In this document: positions 43,562 through 56,942 of the stretch, one piece after another
How the letters are laid out: every line of letters starts with the position of its first letter
Numbering within the stretch: position 1 is the stretch's first letter
DNA from: Topomyia yanbarensis
Lineage: Eukaryota > Arthropoda > Insecta > Diptera > Culicidae
Reading direction: 5' to 3'
Length of the DNA: 64,000 bases
Assembly: GCF_030247195.1 (NCBI RefSeq)
Contig: NC_080672.1
Coordinates: 347,322,413-347,386,412 of the forward strand
Notes under the pieces: model-generated
The model's input: only the letters and a program-made list of their open reading frames with translations
Databases searched by the model: none
What the model was told of the DNA's origin: nothing
Made by a program: the position numbers and the translations under genes

Positions 43562-45434
43562 CAGTAGGATTCAGTTTTTGGCAACAATTTTATTTTTTCA
43601 GTTGCCAAAACCGGAACCGTGCAAAAATGGAACCTTTATTTTAAGCTTTGGATTTTCAATTTACGATTTCAAAAATGTTTCAAAGATTTTTAATCATATG
43701 TTAAATGGAATGAGATGAAAGAAAAAATAAGCAAATTCAATTTTATTCGAGTTTTTATCAAATTCAGACGTCGTACGGTGGGGTAGAATGCTACTTTCGA
43801 CGCACAAAACCTCTAGCACCTTGAGTATATATTCTGGAGAATTAGTGTCTTTAGAAAAGTATCTTAGATGGAATTATTTTGACAACTTTGGTCTTGATCT
43901 AGATAAGTAGAAACTTGATCAGTTCTATCTTTTGACAGAGATGTTCTATCAAAAAACTTTCTTCGGCAAAGTTGTTTGTTTGATATTTTTAACATATGTA
44001 CTGAAGACATTTATACTTTATAACTTATGTAGATGGCGCTACATGACATTTTAAAAAATTCTTGAGAAAATGAATTTTAAAATTTTTTTATAAAAAATAT
44101 TTCGAGAAATAAATGTTTTATTATTTTATCTTCGCAAAAAATGCAATAATAAAAAAGCTTCAAAGTGTGATAAATGTTATGACATTCGCTCCTGGGATTG
44201 TTATCTTTTCTTTCGTGAATATTAATGAACAATTTTGTTAAAAAAACATAGCTCTTTTAACAAATACATAAATTTTGTTCTCTATAACTAAGCAATCGTC
44301 GATCTTTCAATTGGAATTGATAGATTGAAAATCAAATTTCAATGTTTGAAGATAGGTTTAAAAAAAACTATAAATCACTTGCAACTATGCAAACAAAAGG
44401 GATTGAAACATGAGTGGTACTGTGAAAATGTTTTCCAAAAAAAATTCCAAAAATCTCTAGAACAATGCATTTGCGAGAAATTAACACATCAAAAGATAAT
44501 ATAAGCAACCCTATTTATCAAGAGCCACCCTACCTTAAATCTTTAAAAAAAATCATAACAGATTAACCATTATAGATAGCCTTGTTTATTCAGCAAACTT
44601 GCTTCAATTAATTTATGTTATTATATTGTAGGGAATTTCGCAGGTAAAATGCACGCATCTAAACAGTCGATACTTTGAACACCTCAACCACAAGGACCAC
44701 CCTAATTCCATTCATTTGAAAAAATCGCCAAAAAAACAAACAAATGTTCCAAAGCTAAACCAAACTATTTGGGGCCATCAGTTTTGTATTCCCAAATACT
44801 TCTTGGGGATGCACCATGGTCAGCTTTCGATATGTACTGAAAATTTAGTGCCAAGTTTTGTATTGACGTCGTAATAATCCAAAGAGAAAGAGGCTCGCAA
44901 TGGTACTAAGGTTCTATTGAAAATTTTCTCCAGCACTAGTCATATTATGCAGTGTAGCGTATTCCTTTTTACTTGACTCTTAAAGTGCTCTGGGTCTTAC
45001 TATAAAAATTTATTCCGTGAGACACTAGTTACACTGTTACCAGTTATATTATGCATAAATTATACATTTCTATACTTATTGTGATCATTAAATACAACAC
45101 GCATAGTGTACAATATAGTTAACCCTTGAATGCATAACACTGTTTCAAAACAACATTGCGCAAAACATCTCAAAATTATCACAGTAATGAATTGAAACTA
45201 TGAGACAATTTTAACAAAATTAAAAAAAAAATGATTTGCCCCTTTGAGGGTTAATATGACTTCCATGTTTGGAAATAAAGTCAAATGTGATGTCAATTAA
45301 TATAAAAAAATATTTATTGCAAAGTTTTAAAAGACTTATTATGTACAACAAGAATGTTGCCAAAAACGGAACCCATTTGTTGCCAAAATCGGAGTGTGCC
45401 AAAATGGGAGAATGCCAAAAACGGAATCTTACTG
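43562..45434. mobile_element. TA-flanked non-autonomous element, 1.9 kb
   Basis: Ends CAGTAGGATTCAGTTTTTGGC and the near-complement GCCAAAAACGGAATCTTACTG, flanked by TA at 43560-43561 and 45435-45436. Subterminal GCCAAAA.CGGAA words are repeated at both ends. No transposase frame is seen. Near 44924-44946 a CTATTGAAAATTTTCTC word matches the end of the MITE at 46580-46845. Confidence 0.75.
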
Positions 45435-45436
45435 TA

Positions 45437-45843
45437 ATTGCGTTTAAAGTTTTGTGTTAACCAACGCCGTGCGAACGGCTGTAGTTTGAAATTTGGTGCT
45501 CCGATCTGAATGAAATTTCGCACAGATATTTTCAAAAGCATGTACTTTCGGAATATTCAATAGATTTTTTTATTCAATTTCTTGAGTTGCAACTTTGTAT
45601 ATAACCCCTTAACATGATTTTCGATACCACTCGTTTATAAAATATTTGATGATCAATACCCCCAACAATGAGAATTAAATTTGATTTTATTGTTTTGTGT
45701 GCCACTCATTAGAAACTGCGATACCAACTTGGGCCAGTTAGACAATAAAACCAAACTAGTCGTCTTTTGCGCGATCCAACGCGAAGCGAACGATAGAGAA
45801 CAGTTACTTTAAACTAGTGTGCATTGTTGGCAATACACTAGAA
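45437..45843. other. Intergenic DNA
   Basis: No feature recognised. Confidence 0.35.
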
Positions 45844-46092
45844 GACCATTCATAAATTACGTAACGTGAAAATTGCCCAAAATTGATTCTCCCCTCCCCC
45901 ATATAACAAATTGTCAGAAATTTCTCCATCCCCCTCCTTTATTGCGTAACAAATTCCTTGAAAAAAATTTTTTTCGGTGGAAACATGTTACGTAACGATC
46001 TAGCTTACTCCCCTTCCCCCCTATGTCACAACGTGTCACAACTTGTCATACCCCCTCCCCCCTAAAAGCGTTACGTAATTTATGAATTGTTC
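45844..46092. mobile_element. MITE with CATAAATTACGTAACG ends
   Basis: About 249 bp. Inverted ends ATTCATAAATTACGTAACG and CGTTACGTAATTTATGAAT, C-rich interior. Target duplication not clear. Confidence 0.7.
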
Positions 46093-46579
46093 GCGACGCT
46101 AATGTATTCTATATGTGTTGTTCTATTTCATTGCGAATCTTTTCTAAAATCCACATCGTGACGTTTCAGCCATGAGCCACCAAGCCGTCCGCCGAATTAC
46201 GCGCATGTTCACTTTGCATTAGTGCAAGCGAAAAAACGGTTTGATGTTTATTTTTGTTTCGTTCGCACTCATTTGTGTCACATATAGTAACAAATCGACG
46301 AAATGCTAGTTTATCTCGGGATAGACAATACATCACCGACTAAAACAGATCGATCGCAATGCTGAACAGAACAGGTGGCTGAATCATCGCATTGGGATAC
46401 CGTGTTATAGATGTATTTTGACAGATCCAAATTATCCGACGGCTTATCATTTTGGAACAAACTTACATCACATCCTTGCGAACAGCCCAATGAGTCGTTT
46501 TTTATCAACCAAGAGAAAAATTTTGGTTGATAAAACGTGGAAATTGATAAAATCGGGAATTTCATTTTTCCATCCAACA
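46093..46579. other. Intergenic DNA with a short hairpin
   Basis: TTTTATCAACCAA and TTGGTTGATAAAA (about 46501-46535) form a perfect 13-bp stem. No gene seen. Confidence 0.4.
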
Positions 46580-46845
46580 TAATTCTAGAGAAAATTTTCA
46601 ATAGGACGTAAGTAACACTGAGAGCCTCTCTTTGTGTACTTTCTCTTTCGTTTATTACGACGTCATTACAACACTTTGCACTAATTTTTCCGGTACATAT
46701 CGAAAGGCGACGGTTTTTACTAGAATATTATGCAAAGAGTTTAGTAGTAAATGTTGAAATGGCCGAGTAATGAACAGAAGAGAAAGACCCCAAAGAGAAT
46801 CTCTCATTGTTACTTACGTCCTATTGAAAATTTTCTCTAGAATTA
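46580..46845. mobile_element. MITE with TAATTCTAGAGAAAATTTTC ends
   Basis: 266 bp with nearly perfect inverted ends of about 43 bp (TCTAGAGAAAATTTTC, ATAGGACGTAAGTAACA). The outer TA on each side may be the target duplication. Confidence 0.85.
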
Positions 46846-48556
46846 GAAGCAACTTGAGAACTATCTCAAGTGGCCCAGTTATAAAAAAAAATTAAACTTA
46901 ATGCCCTATCAGTGCAAAACATCAAATGCTCGTAAAGGGCATTTGATGAAAAATATGCGGTTTCTAGACTAACTGTAAAAAAATCGGTAACGAATCTATT
47001 TCTATTTTATTCCTAAGAATTGTCCACATTCAACAAGATACATTTAAAAAAAATTATTGAAGAATAATAGAGTTGAATGCACGAGAAAATGATAAAAAAA
47101 TTTGTGCTTAGCTTAGCTTAGCTTAGGTACACAAGCAACATATTTTGTAGTAAAAGAATATTAACAACTAATAATGAAACCAAATCACGTGTAATAATCT
47201 AGCCGGGGTGAACATGATCTCAACTGTTTCATCACCAAAAAAGCCCCAAGGCGGAGTCTATTTGTAACATGTCATGAAAACGTACGCTATATTGCAAATC
47301 AATTTTGCCACCTAGTTTCAAATCGAGTTCAATTATGTTTGGATAATTTTCGGTGTTGAAATAATGCGATTTGTTTTTTTGCAAGATAATTTGGAATATT
47401 TGAAAGCAAATATTTTGCTCTTCTATACTTAAATTTCACCGGCGCATCTAGATTTACTGTGAATTTTTCGATTTTACGTTTATATTTTCAATGCGCCCTC
47501 AAATAAAATTAGGAATGGATGAAAATATAACGATAAGATATAGCGCTCCAGGCAAATGACGCAGTTTTCGATTGCGCCTACCAATATGCAATTCGAATAT
47601 GATGCAAAAATTTATTGAAAAGCATCATGGCCACCTTCTCGTTATGGCTGATTCGTTGACAGAAGAAAAACAACGAATACAGATGAATCGATAACGCCAT
47701 CTCGTTGTTGCAAATTTGTTTTGTTAAAGTGTCGGCAAGTATTTGACAAGTTTCCAAGTGTTTTGTTCTTTATATGATACTTATTGCAAACAAACACTGA
47801 CAGCTGCTATCCACTATAGCATTCAGTTACTTTCAACTAACAGTTGTCAAACATAAAAGGCTCCACCTACTAAGCATCGTTTATAGTCGGTGTTGTTAAA
47901 TAGAAAATAATTCTTTTAGTCAACACAACCGCGTTTTACAGTTCGATTAGCAGCAAAAAACTTGTTTGTGGTCCATTAATAACAATTAATGGTCTGAAAA
48001 AATACATTGACACTTTCCTACAACTGATATTCAACCAAATAGCTTGATTTTTTTACCTAAACTTGTTACATATGTTGCTTGGGTAGACTGCCCATAGTTG
48101 CACTTCGTGATTGACCGGGTAAGTGAAAATGCACAATGAACCAAAAAAATGCTGCTTGGGATGAGCAAATCATTCTCACTGTGCATGCTTCACTGACTCA
48201 ACCCTTTCATAAAATGATAAATAACGACGCCGGCCACGTCCAATGCTGTTCTACTGGGGAAGGAAAGGAATATTAGTTCGATACTCGCTGTTGATAGAGA
48301 CCGAGACTAACTCTGCATCTCCACGAGTATCACGGGAAAGGAACTGTGTTAGTAGGAGAGGGAAAATATTAGGAGATGTCTTGGTAGACAATACGATCTT
48401 AACAATATGCACGAAAGTCCAGCGCGATCAATTTCCTAACTTTTTTATCGAGCGACTTGAACTCATGACAGCCGACCATCGGGAGTGTTACTTCTTATTT
48501 ATACTTCAACAATCGATTTCAGATTTTTAGGTTGATTTTTTAGCATTAATTTTTAG
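46846..48556. other. AT-rich intergenic or intronic DNA
   Basis: AGCTTAGCTTAGCTTAG tandem at about 47108-47125. No gene seen. Confidence 0.35.
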
Positions 48557-48795
48557 TTTTCATTTAATTCGAGCTTGTGCGAAAAGGCCTTCTAACAAAA
48601 GGACAAGAACAACCGCGAACAAATTAATCGAAGGTCGTAAACAACAACTAATGCCGATTTCGTTCAAAACGAAACTGAGTCAGGCTCCAACCCCAACCGC
48701 TGTCTATAAGAATGAACTGACAGCAATTGGTTCCAGCCCCGGGTTCAAGCAACAACGGCGTAAGGCAGTTCGTACCCCGGTTGACACGCCGGGAG
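48557..48795 (+). CDS. Exon-like open segment, possible internal host exon
   Basis: Acceptor TTAATTTTTAG ends at 48556, and donor CCGGGAG|GTAAGG begins at 48796. Between them one frame is open for 79 codons: basic (KRTRTTANKLIEGRKQQ), then Pro/Thr/Ser (PTPTAVYK), then QQRRKAVRTP. The composition is more GC-rich than its flanks. The acceptor phase would fit the donor of the exon at 36939 (2 nt + 1 nt). No domain recognised. It could instead be a relic of a retroelement Gag. Confidence 0.35.
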
Positions 48796-50183
48796 GTAAG
48801 GGATAGGAGTTCTGTATCAGAGGTGAATGGCGACATAGTGATAAAATTTGTTATGAATGCCAAAATGCTCTAGAACCCCAACTTCTCGTATTCTGATAAA
48901 GGTCGCGCAAAGCTTCCGGTAGATTCCTGAGATTTTTTCACGTTAGAAAAATGGCAAAACATGTAGGATTTGCAGTATTAAGGAGAAAGGTTATGAGGAA
49001 TAGGGGACTTTTGTGACAAAATTACCCAAAACTCCAAATTTTCGTATTATGCGAAAAACGATTTTTTTTCTTTTTAATGAAGATATAAGCTGTAATTTTT
49101 CGAATGCTGCTTTAAAAGTTATTCTCAAATTGTCCAAATGATATGAAATTTTGGATGCCAAGTTTACTTTGACACACCCTTAATTTTTTCTGCCGAATCT
49201 CAGCTTATTTGCATTTTTTGCCGAAATCTCAACAGCTGAGATCTCAGCAAATATCTTTTTTGCTAAGATCTCAGTGAAAGTGACATTTGGTAGCTGAGAC
49301 ACGGAAAATATTTCACCGAAAATCAGTAAACAGTATCACTTTACTGAGATATCAGTTTCCAGATTTGCTAACTATACGGCTGTTGGAAAATTGCCGAGCC
49401 TTTGTCACAAAACGAAGGGGGGCTTTTGAGATTTCAAAGAGAGTTTTTACAATGCTCTCGGCATACACTAGGCGCCGAGAACTTTCTGGTTAAGCGGACG
49501 ATTTTTGGTTTTACTAAAATCGGAAAGGGACGCGTTCGCCATATTTTAAGTATTTGGAAGCGATGACAGTGATGCATATTTTTACAGGATCGATCTCAGT
49601 TCTATTATTATTAACTCTCAAAAAGGCACGCACGTTTTCCAGGCCCAAGCGGCTATCGATTTCTTAGTTACAAAGCGTTATACATGCAGCAAGAGCTTGA
49701 GCATGAAAATTCCATTAACTGATGCTAAAATTCATTGAAAAAGTAAGATATTACGGAAATATCACATAGATGCTTCATAGATTCGCATAAACTTTTTACA
49801 TGCACAAAAAGGCAAAGTATTTCGACATCAACTTTGCATACTGGTGATGCAAATAATATTCCTGACACGTATGTTTGCATCAAGAAATCAATTTTGATGG
49901 ATTCATTTCAGTTTTTACAAATATTTCCTAAACTTTGGCGAACTAATCTTTGATTAAGTTAAAACACATTTACCATTAATTTGTGTCAGGTAATTTTTCT
50001 CACGTAAACCCTTTCCAATACACCCAGAACTATGCACGCATACTAGACCGGCAACTTTTTGGAACTTTTATGAAACACTGCTAAATGAAGTGTTAATTAG
50101 CTCTACAAACCATATGTCACTTATGAGCTCTTTTTTATAGCTCTAGTTCACTCACAAGAGTTTTGAAGTTTCTGTGGTACAAT
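48796..50183. other. AT-rich intergenic or intronic DNA
   Basis: 48940-49160 resembles 41400-41580 loosely (diverged repeat). No gene seen. Confidence 0.35.
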
Positions 50184-50746
50184 CAGGGATGCCAACGGTA
50201 CCGATAAACTACATTTTTTTCGATATATTTACATTTGCACAAGCCGTACAGCCCGCTACAGCGACGCATCACTACAGCTCTTGCCAGAACAGTAGTCAAA
50301 CCGAGTACATTTTCCCGTAGAGCAGTAGAATACATTTTTGTTTTGCTGCTGTACTCCGACTGCTCGGTGAGAGTGTGGCGTAGTAAAGTTTGTTCTCTCG
50401 CTTTGTACATTTTTCTCTGCATAGTCAAAGGGAGAGTCCCGCACACGAAAGCGTTGATGCCGGCCGTGGCGTAAATGAGCCGCATTCATTGTAGTCATTT
50501 TTGAATAAAAATATTAAAAAGATTGAAAATATTAAAAAATGTAAAATAAGGAAAGCGAAGCTGTACCGCTCGCGTCTGGTGGCTGTACTGGGGACAGTAG
50601 TTTTCTGTCATGTTACTGCTTTACACACAGGCAGCCGTACAGCGCTGAGCGTCCTGCACTAGCGAATGACAGCAGCATCGAGAGAGAAATGAGAATGTAG
50701 GCAGAAAAATTACAGCCGTGGAAAAGGTAGGCATTTTGCATCCTTG
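50184..50746. mobile_element. hAT MITE with CAGGGATGCCAACGG end
   Basis: 563 bp. The right end reads GGCATTTTGCATCCTTG. GGTACAAT is duplicated at 50176-50183 and 50747-50754. The interior has scattered GCCGTACAGC and CTGTACT words on both strands near both ends. Confidence 0.88.
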
Positions 50747-50754
50747 GGTACAAT

Positions 50755-53183
50755 ACACGAAAAATCGAAAAAAGGAAATCAAAATTCAATAAAAATTCTA
50801 ACAGTTATTCTGCATACCTCAAAACTTGGTGTATCTTTTTTAATAACAAACAACTTTGTTGAAATTTGCATAATGATTGAAGGTTACCGGATAAAGTTAT
50901 TTAACTTCGAAGATAAGAAGAATTTTTGAAAATGTCCTATTCTAAGCATGCGCGAGAAAGAGAGGCAGCATTTAACATTATATTACAATATCTCTTTACC
51001 ACAAAGTCGGATGAATATGCAGTCTTCTGCAATGTTAATCCTTTTGTCTTTAGTTATGTACGTGAGGATTTTGAACCAAATAAGATGATACTGACATTTT
51101 TTACTGAATTTATTGTTTCCATTACCGATATTTCATATATTTTTGCACACAAACTTAAAAATTCTTATGAGTAAACCAGAAGCATCCGAACAAGAATGGG
51201 GCGTCTGGAGCCAATTACCATTCGATTGAGCGGTGTTCCGAAAAAAGTCAATTGTTTTGCCGGTCTAATGGCCTTTTCTACGGCTCATGTACGTACACGC
51301 CACATGACACAAATACTACATTACAAGCTGGTGGAAAATAATAAACAAAGACGGCAAAAGTAAATGGGATTGTTTTCAACCAGGAAACTTCATTAGTGTT
51401 CGTGAGACCGGTAGCAAAGAACTCAATGCATACTCAAGGAGTTATATCGCAGTAACAAATGTTCGTTTCGAGCAGAACCTCACAATTTTTTCTTCAATGA
51501 AATATGTATCTGAAGAGATTTTTTTGTGAAAAATCTCATTCAAGAACAGAGTTGCCGTTTTTGTGGTATACATAGCAGAATAACAGTTTTGGCAATACCG
51601 TTATATTACATAGCGTTGTAGCAAGCTGTGAATTCATAGTTTGGGTAAAATAATGTCAATTATGATTTGACACAGTTATATTGTTTATGATCGCAAATCA
51701 GTTTCATAATAATAGGAAATCATATAGAATACAGGACAAATATACAATCATGGGCAGTACAGAAGTTTAAGACATGTGTTTTTAAAGCAAAAATTTTGCT
51801 CGGCTATTCTTTTGCTCTTAAGCGAAAACTGTCAAAATTGTAAATTGCGCCATAATTTTGAATTGTTTCTTGCCAGAAAATAAAGTGAATGAACATTTTC
51901 TAAGGACAAAGTTCTCCATTTTTAGCCTGTGATCAAACAAGACATTTTCGAACAGTGGTAATTATTTATTTACATATTTTAGCTTTTGACTTCACCCAAT
52001 GCTTACACTAGCTAATTCCAAGGGTGAGTATTCAGCTTTGAGTTAGGATTTTAGCTTGCCTTCACAAGGTTGAGGGGGCGTCTGTAAAGTGTAACCGAAA
52101 GTTTTTTTTTGTACCTGTAACCGAAAGTTTTTTTTTTGTAAGGCAACAATGGATCTTTTGTGTAATGTTAAGATCTATTTATACATTCATTGTGCATGAC
52201 AAAAAATTATTTTTGTCACGCAGTCACATACGAGCGTTCCAGGAGTAGACGTGCAATCATTTCCACGTCGAAGAGTGCCACGGAGAACACAATAACACTT
52301 GATAAAATTATCTGGCACAGGAAATCCAATAAGATTTGTAAAGCTTAGACTTGTACTTACTCGCTGAACCTAAAAAATAAAAAAAAGTTCGAGTTTCGGA
52401 AAATGGTTTCATGAAAACCGAAAAATCTCATATTTTACTGTAAAATTCATCCACTTTTCTTTAAAATAATAGGGAAAAAAAAAATTATTCACTTTTCTAT
52501 TGTTCATCCACAGGCTACATGTATTGTGCATTCTCATGAAAAAAACAAGTCAATTCGTTGATTAGTTTTTGGGGTATCGTGTTCGTTAATTTGAAAACGC
52601 GGATTCGAGAAAAAAAAACGCTATCCCATATAAAATTGCACCACGGAAGAAACGCTGTAGAAAATAACCCATTGAGTATTTTCACTTGAAAATTTGGGTA
52701 GAATTAGTTTAGTGTGTATTGTTTACACTGTATTTTTACCGCTGTCAGTTTTTCGAAAATTCAATATTAATTCGTCAAAAGGGCGAAAGTGTTTTTTATA
52801 AACAAACTTGTTTCACTCATTGGTCTGCTGCAGAGTGGAATTTCATGAAAAATATGCATAAATGTAAATTTTTACCCTTCGTAGAAGTAGTTTTAATTGC
52901 TTTCTGCTTCGAAATTATAGTAAATTAAGAGAAACCATCAAAATAAAAGTTTGTTTACAAATCTTATTCGCCCTTTTGCAAATTTAATATGGAATTGTTG
53001 CCGATAGATTGAAATCTGCGTGTTGCAAGATGGACCACGCGGTCTTAGCCGTCACTTTGACAACACAAACAAAAAAAAAAGAAATCTGCGTGTGTTATAG
53101 CAAATACGCACCGGGAATGCAGGGCTATTTAAAACAAAAGAAGGTTAGCATGGTCACCGAGATAGCGGGAGACTATTCTAGAG
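50755..53183. other. AT-rich intergenic or intronic DNA
   Basis: No gene or defined repeat recognised. Tandem AGTGTAACCGAAAG-type words near 52086-52136. The 82- and 96-codon frames here lack supporting signals. Confidence 0.35.
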
Positions 53184-54857
53184 TAGCGTTCGTCGCGGTT
53201 GCGGTAATTACCGCAACCGCGCGGTATTTACCGCACCCGCACCACAAAAACTGCGGTGCGGTGAGACACTTTTTCCCGCGGATGCGGTGCGGGAAATGAG
53301 CTTTTATCGCGCGGTATTACCGCAACCGTACTTCAAAAAATAATTGACAAAGTCTGCAGTCTGCTTTGAAAAGTGAATTAAAACTATGACTTTTACCATT
53401 TGAGAAGGACGCAACTAGATTTATTTTCTGAACGAATGCTTAGCAATGTCATTATTAGGAACATCTCTCTGTCAGAACGTTCGAGGTTTAATTTATTACC
53501 CTATAGAGAAACACGATAAACATTTAATTGCTCTAATTTCCTTAGACTTGACAATGATTTGAAAATAAATCCGAATATAATCTGTATTCGACCTATCTCT
53601 ACTTGATTTTTTTTTCATTTTGGTCATTCAAATATGATAAAACATACTGTTACTAAGAAATAGAATCTATAAGCTGTGTCCAATATAATTTGGCACCATT
53701 ATTTTTACGACATATTTTGAAAACTATTTATTTTATACTTCAAAGAAAAAATTTACAAACGAACCTTTTCAAATACATAAAACGCACTGTCAAATCCAAT
53801 TACAACATGCATAATTTCTCCTGATTCCTCTTGGCAATCGTGGAATCGTAATCATTTTCGATGACATTTTCTCAACTGTGAATTTTGATTAATTTGGAGA
53901 ACTTAGAGATGAACTAACGATACTACGACTTAAAAACAATCCAAAGAATGTAATTATCATCATCAAACCAAACGAATTTGGAGGACTTTTTTTTCGCGTG
54001 AGTCCGTTGTTAGTCCAACTGGGAATATTTTCTACCAAATTAACAAATAATATCTTTCAGTTAGGAGTATTTTGAAACTTTTTGAAAGTAAAGCTTTCGA
54101 AGTTAGTGTAGGGCACTGCGATTTTTTTGTGTTTCTCAAAGTCTCCCTCAAGGTGTTCCTTTATATTGTTACAAGTGTCAAAGTTAGCCCAGATGCCAAA
54201 TTTTGCATAGTTTGGACAGTTTTTACCTTAATTGAAAATTTATCTCGAAACTTTAACGTAGGCGTTAGGTATTTTTACATAGAATCTGTATACAAAGCTT
54301 GAAAGAAATCGATTAAGTAGTTTTTGAATGGCAGGTAACACCGCAAATCATTTTTTCCAGAGACGTTCTACAAAAAGCTTCGTCACCGAGTCTTTTGTCG
54401 ATATTTCTGCATGGACAGAATATTACAGCATGTTATTGAAGAATCGATATTACAGCATGTTATTGAAATGATACGCTATAATGTACAAAAGTTTTGATCA
54501 GTTCTCTTCACGCAAAGTTTAAAAAACAATCGAGAAAAAGTGTTTTTTTTGACGCCAAAACTCTTACCCCTCTTAATAAAACTTGCAAAGTTTAATATTT
54601 TCATAAATGTTACATTCTGAGGAGTCCGTCAAAGATAATTTTCATGTAAATAAGAATAACATTGGACTATATATGGCTATACAAAACAAATGAATAATTT
54701 TTCAGCACAATTTTTAAAATTCATGATTTTTACCGCATTACCGCGCGGTGCGGTAAATGCAATGCGGTTACGGTAAGCGGTGCGGTTTTATTATTTTTTT
54801 GCGGTTGCGGTGCGGTCTATCCATTTACCGCCCACATCCGCACCGCGACGAACCCTA
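53184..54857. mobile_element. hAT-like element, 1.7 kb, same family as 37447-42543
   Basis: Ends TAGCGTTCGTCGCGG and CCGCGACGAACCCTA, duplication TTCTAGAG at 53176-53183 and 54858-54865. Subterminal CCGCACCGC arrays on both sides. Positions 53830-53990 match the complement of 41960-42125. Non-autonomous. Confidence 0.85.
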
Positions 54858-54865
54858 TTCTAGAG

Positions 54866-55328
54866 GTTCAATACTAACAATTAAACGGATAAAAAAGAAG
54901 TCACTTTGTTTGCCCACTACACCAGACGCTTCCCTTAATATCGAACCCATTTCTTTGTTAATGAAACTTTCTCTTTCCACAAACTTAATATTTACTTTTT
55001 TGGATATTTTACTAGTGGGACAGTTATGCATAGAATTTCAACAATGGAACATACAGATTTGATTGTTTTAGAGTTTTATTTTTTCATCAAGCAATATTCA
55101 GTAGCGCCTTGTAGAGTTCGGAAGAGGCACAACGATTTTTATGCAGATGTGCGGTTTGCGCCTTGGTCTGTGGCTTTCGACTGGCATGGTCTATTATTGT
55201 GTGTACGGACTGATTGGTGGATTTATGATCCTACTTCAAAGTGAATATATCTATCCACTTGAATGACATAGGAGATGAAAAAGAAGAATAGGAACAAGAC
55301 AAAAGCTGACCCGCCGAATTTTGTTTAG
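54866..55328. other. Unassigned sequence
   Basis: Starts with the repeat word shared with 23441-23500. A 72-codon frame (55026-55244) with a Trp-rich end (WSVAFDWHG, DWWIYD) is not recognised. Confidence 0.3.
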
Positions 55329-55632
55329 TGACGATTTAAACACGCTGGCAGAAGACCGTTTAATGGGAGTAGAGAACAGCCATCATGCTCTTAGAGACAC
55401 ATCCTATGAGCAAAATCCACCACAGACAGTCGCCACTGCATCCATTTTGCAAAATTTGTCTAGCGACACGGACCGAGACTCATTTAGCCAAAGGCGTACC
55501 ATCAGCATGCGAAAAAGGCTTTGGTTTAAATTTTGGTTGCAGTTTGGCATGAACAACAACGTAATAATCATACGTCTCCCAACCTTTGAACGGAACGGAT
55601 CGTTATATTTCACAGTGGTGTTCGGTGTGTAA
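55329..55632 (+). CDS. Exon-like open frame, unrecognised
   Basis: Follows an acceptor-like GAATTTTGTTTAG. The frame opens with Asp/Asn/Glu-rich sequence (DDLNTLAEDRLMG) and a Ser/Thr-rich stretch ending RRTISMRKR, then becomes hydrophobic to a stop. The first part looks like genuine coding sequence; the last 35 codons may be outside the exon, but no strong donor is seen. Phase would fit the exon ending at 36939 but not the one ending at 48795. Confidence 0.25.
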
Positions 55633-55869
55633 ATTTTAGTGAGTCAAGGTCATCCTTTGTTCGTTCGTTAGCTGCCGTTCTGCTGGTGCCGACAGTAAAT
55701 CCAGTACATTGTTTTCGCTGGTGCGGAACAATCGACGTTGTTTGCAGATAAGTTTTGCTTTATTTTTTTTCCTCGTTTGCTTTCTTTCCTTTTCCCTACT
55801 TTTACTCTACCTTGTAATCAAATAATAAGACACATTCCCGTTTATATAACGCTCTGCCCTCGTGCTTAA

Positions 55870-56942
55870 ATGGCCGAGGGCGAAATACCATCTGATGTAA
55901 TCATGGAAGTCCCTGATCCCCCTAATACTCGCATTGCTCCCCGTATAAAGCAGTACTCAGAAGGTTCCTCTGGGCCATGGGTGGTATATTTTCGGACCGG
56001 AGAGAAACCGGTTAATATATTAAAACTTTCTCGAGATCTGACTGCTAATTACCCGGCCGTAACTCAGATAACACGTGTTCGGGCAAACAAGATACGTGTT
56101 CTAGTGAGTGATCTCGGCCAGGCAAACGCGATTGCTTGCTGTGAGCGCTTTACGCGGTACCAGTTCTCCTGTTCGTACCGCGGGTCATGAACTGCAGCAA
56201 TTGCAAGCAGTTGGGCCACACAGCCACATATTGTGGAAATAAGAAACGATGCGGCAAATGCGAAGGAGAGCATGAGGATGACTCTTGCGACAAAGAAACT
56301 GAAAAGTGTATTTGCTGCGGGGGCCCTTCACATGCTCTTAAATCATGTCCTGCGTACAAGCAGCGCGGGGATAAAATTAAGTGCTCCCTTAAGGAACGCT
56401 CAAGGCGTTCTTATGCAGAAATGCTAAAGAATGTTTCGCCATCTGTCCTGTCCGAAAATCCCTATGCTGGTTTGGCTAACGTTGAGCAAGAATCTGACGA
56501 CCCACGAGAGGGAACATCTTTGGTTAACCCAGGGGAATCCAGGAAGAGGAGAAATCCAGCCTCCCCTACATTGCCTCGTAAGGGTGCCAAGGTGTCGTCC
56601 ACTCAGAGTGCGCCATCTACAACCAATAAATCCAACGGAAGTGATGCACAAAAGCCGAAGCAATTTGCTCCAGGACTTGGAAATATTAATTCTAACAAGG
56701 AGTACCCACCACTTCCAGGGACATCCAAAACCCCAAGTGTCCCCTTTTTTCAAACAGATACTCAGTCCAGTAGCGGACTAATGAAATTTTCTGACATAGT
56801 GGACTTAATTTTCACAGCTTTCAATGTTACTGATCCTCTTAAAAGCCTTCTGATACGTTTTCTCCCTATAGTGCAAACATTTTTGAAGCAGTTGACTACT
56901 AAATGGCCCCTCCTTGCAGCGATCGTATCCTTCGATGGCTAA
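55870..56942 (+). pseudogene. LINE ORF1, three CCHC knuckles, internal deletion
   Basis: The frame beginning at 55870 codes for the N-terminal RNA-binding part and runs off at 56190. The downstream frame, in another phase, supplies three CX2CX4HX4C knuckles (CSNCKQLGHTATYC, CGKCEGEHEDDSC, CICCGGPSHALKSC), a basic KERSRRSYAEML helix and a Ser/Pro tail. Compared with the fragment at 34930-35215, roughly the segment before the first knuckle is missing. The break lies at about 56155-56165, near the short direct match GGTACC/CGTACCG. The protein would normally coat LINE RNA. Confidence 0.75.

Noticed and set aside
53009..53299. 96-codon + strand frame
   Set aside because: Its end runs into the GC-rich end array of the hAT-like element; no protein similarity recognised.
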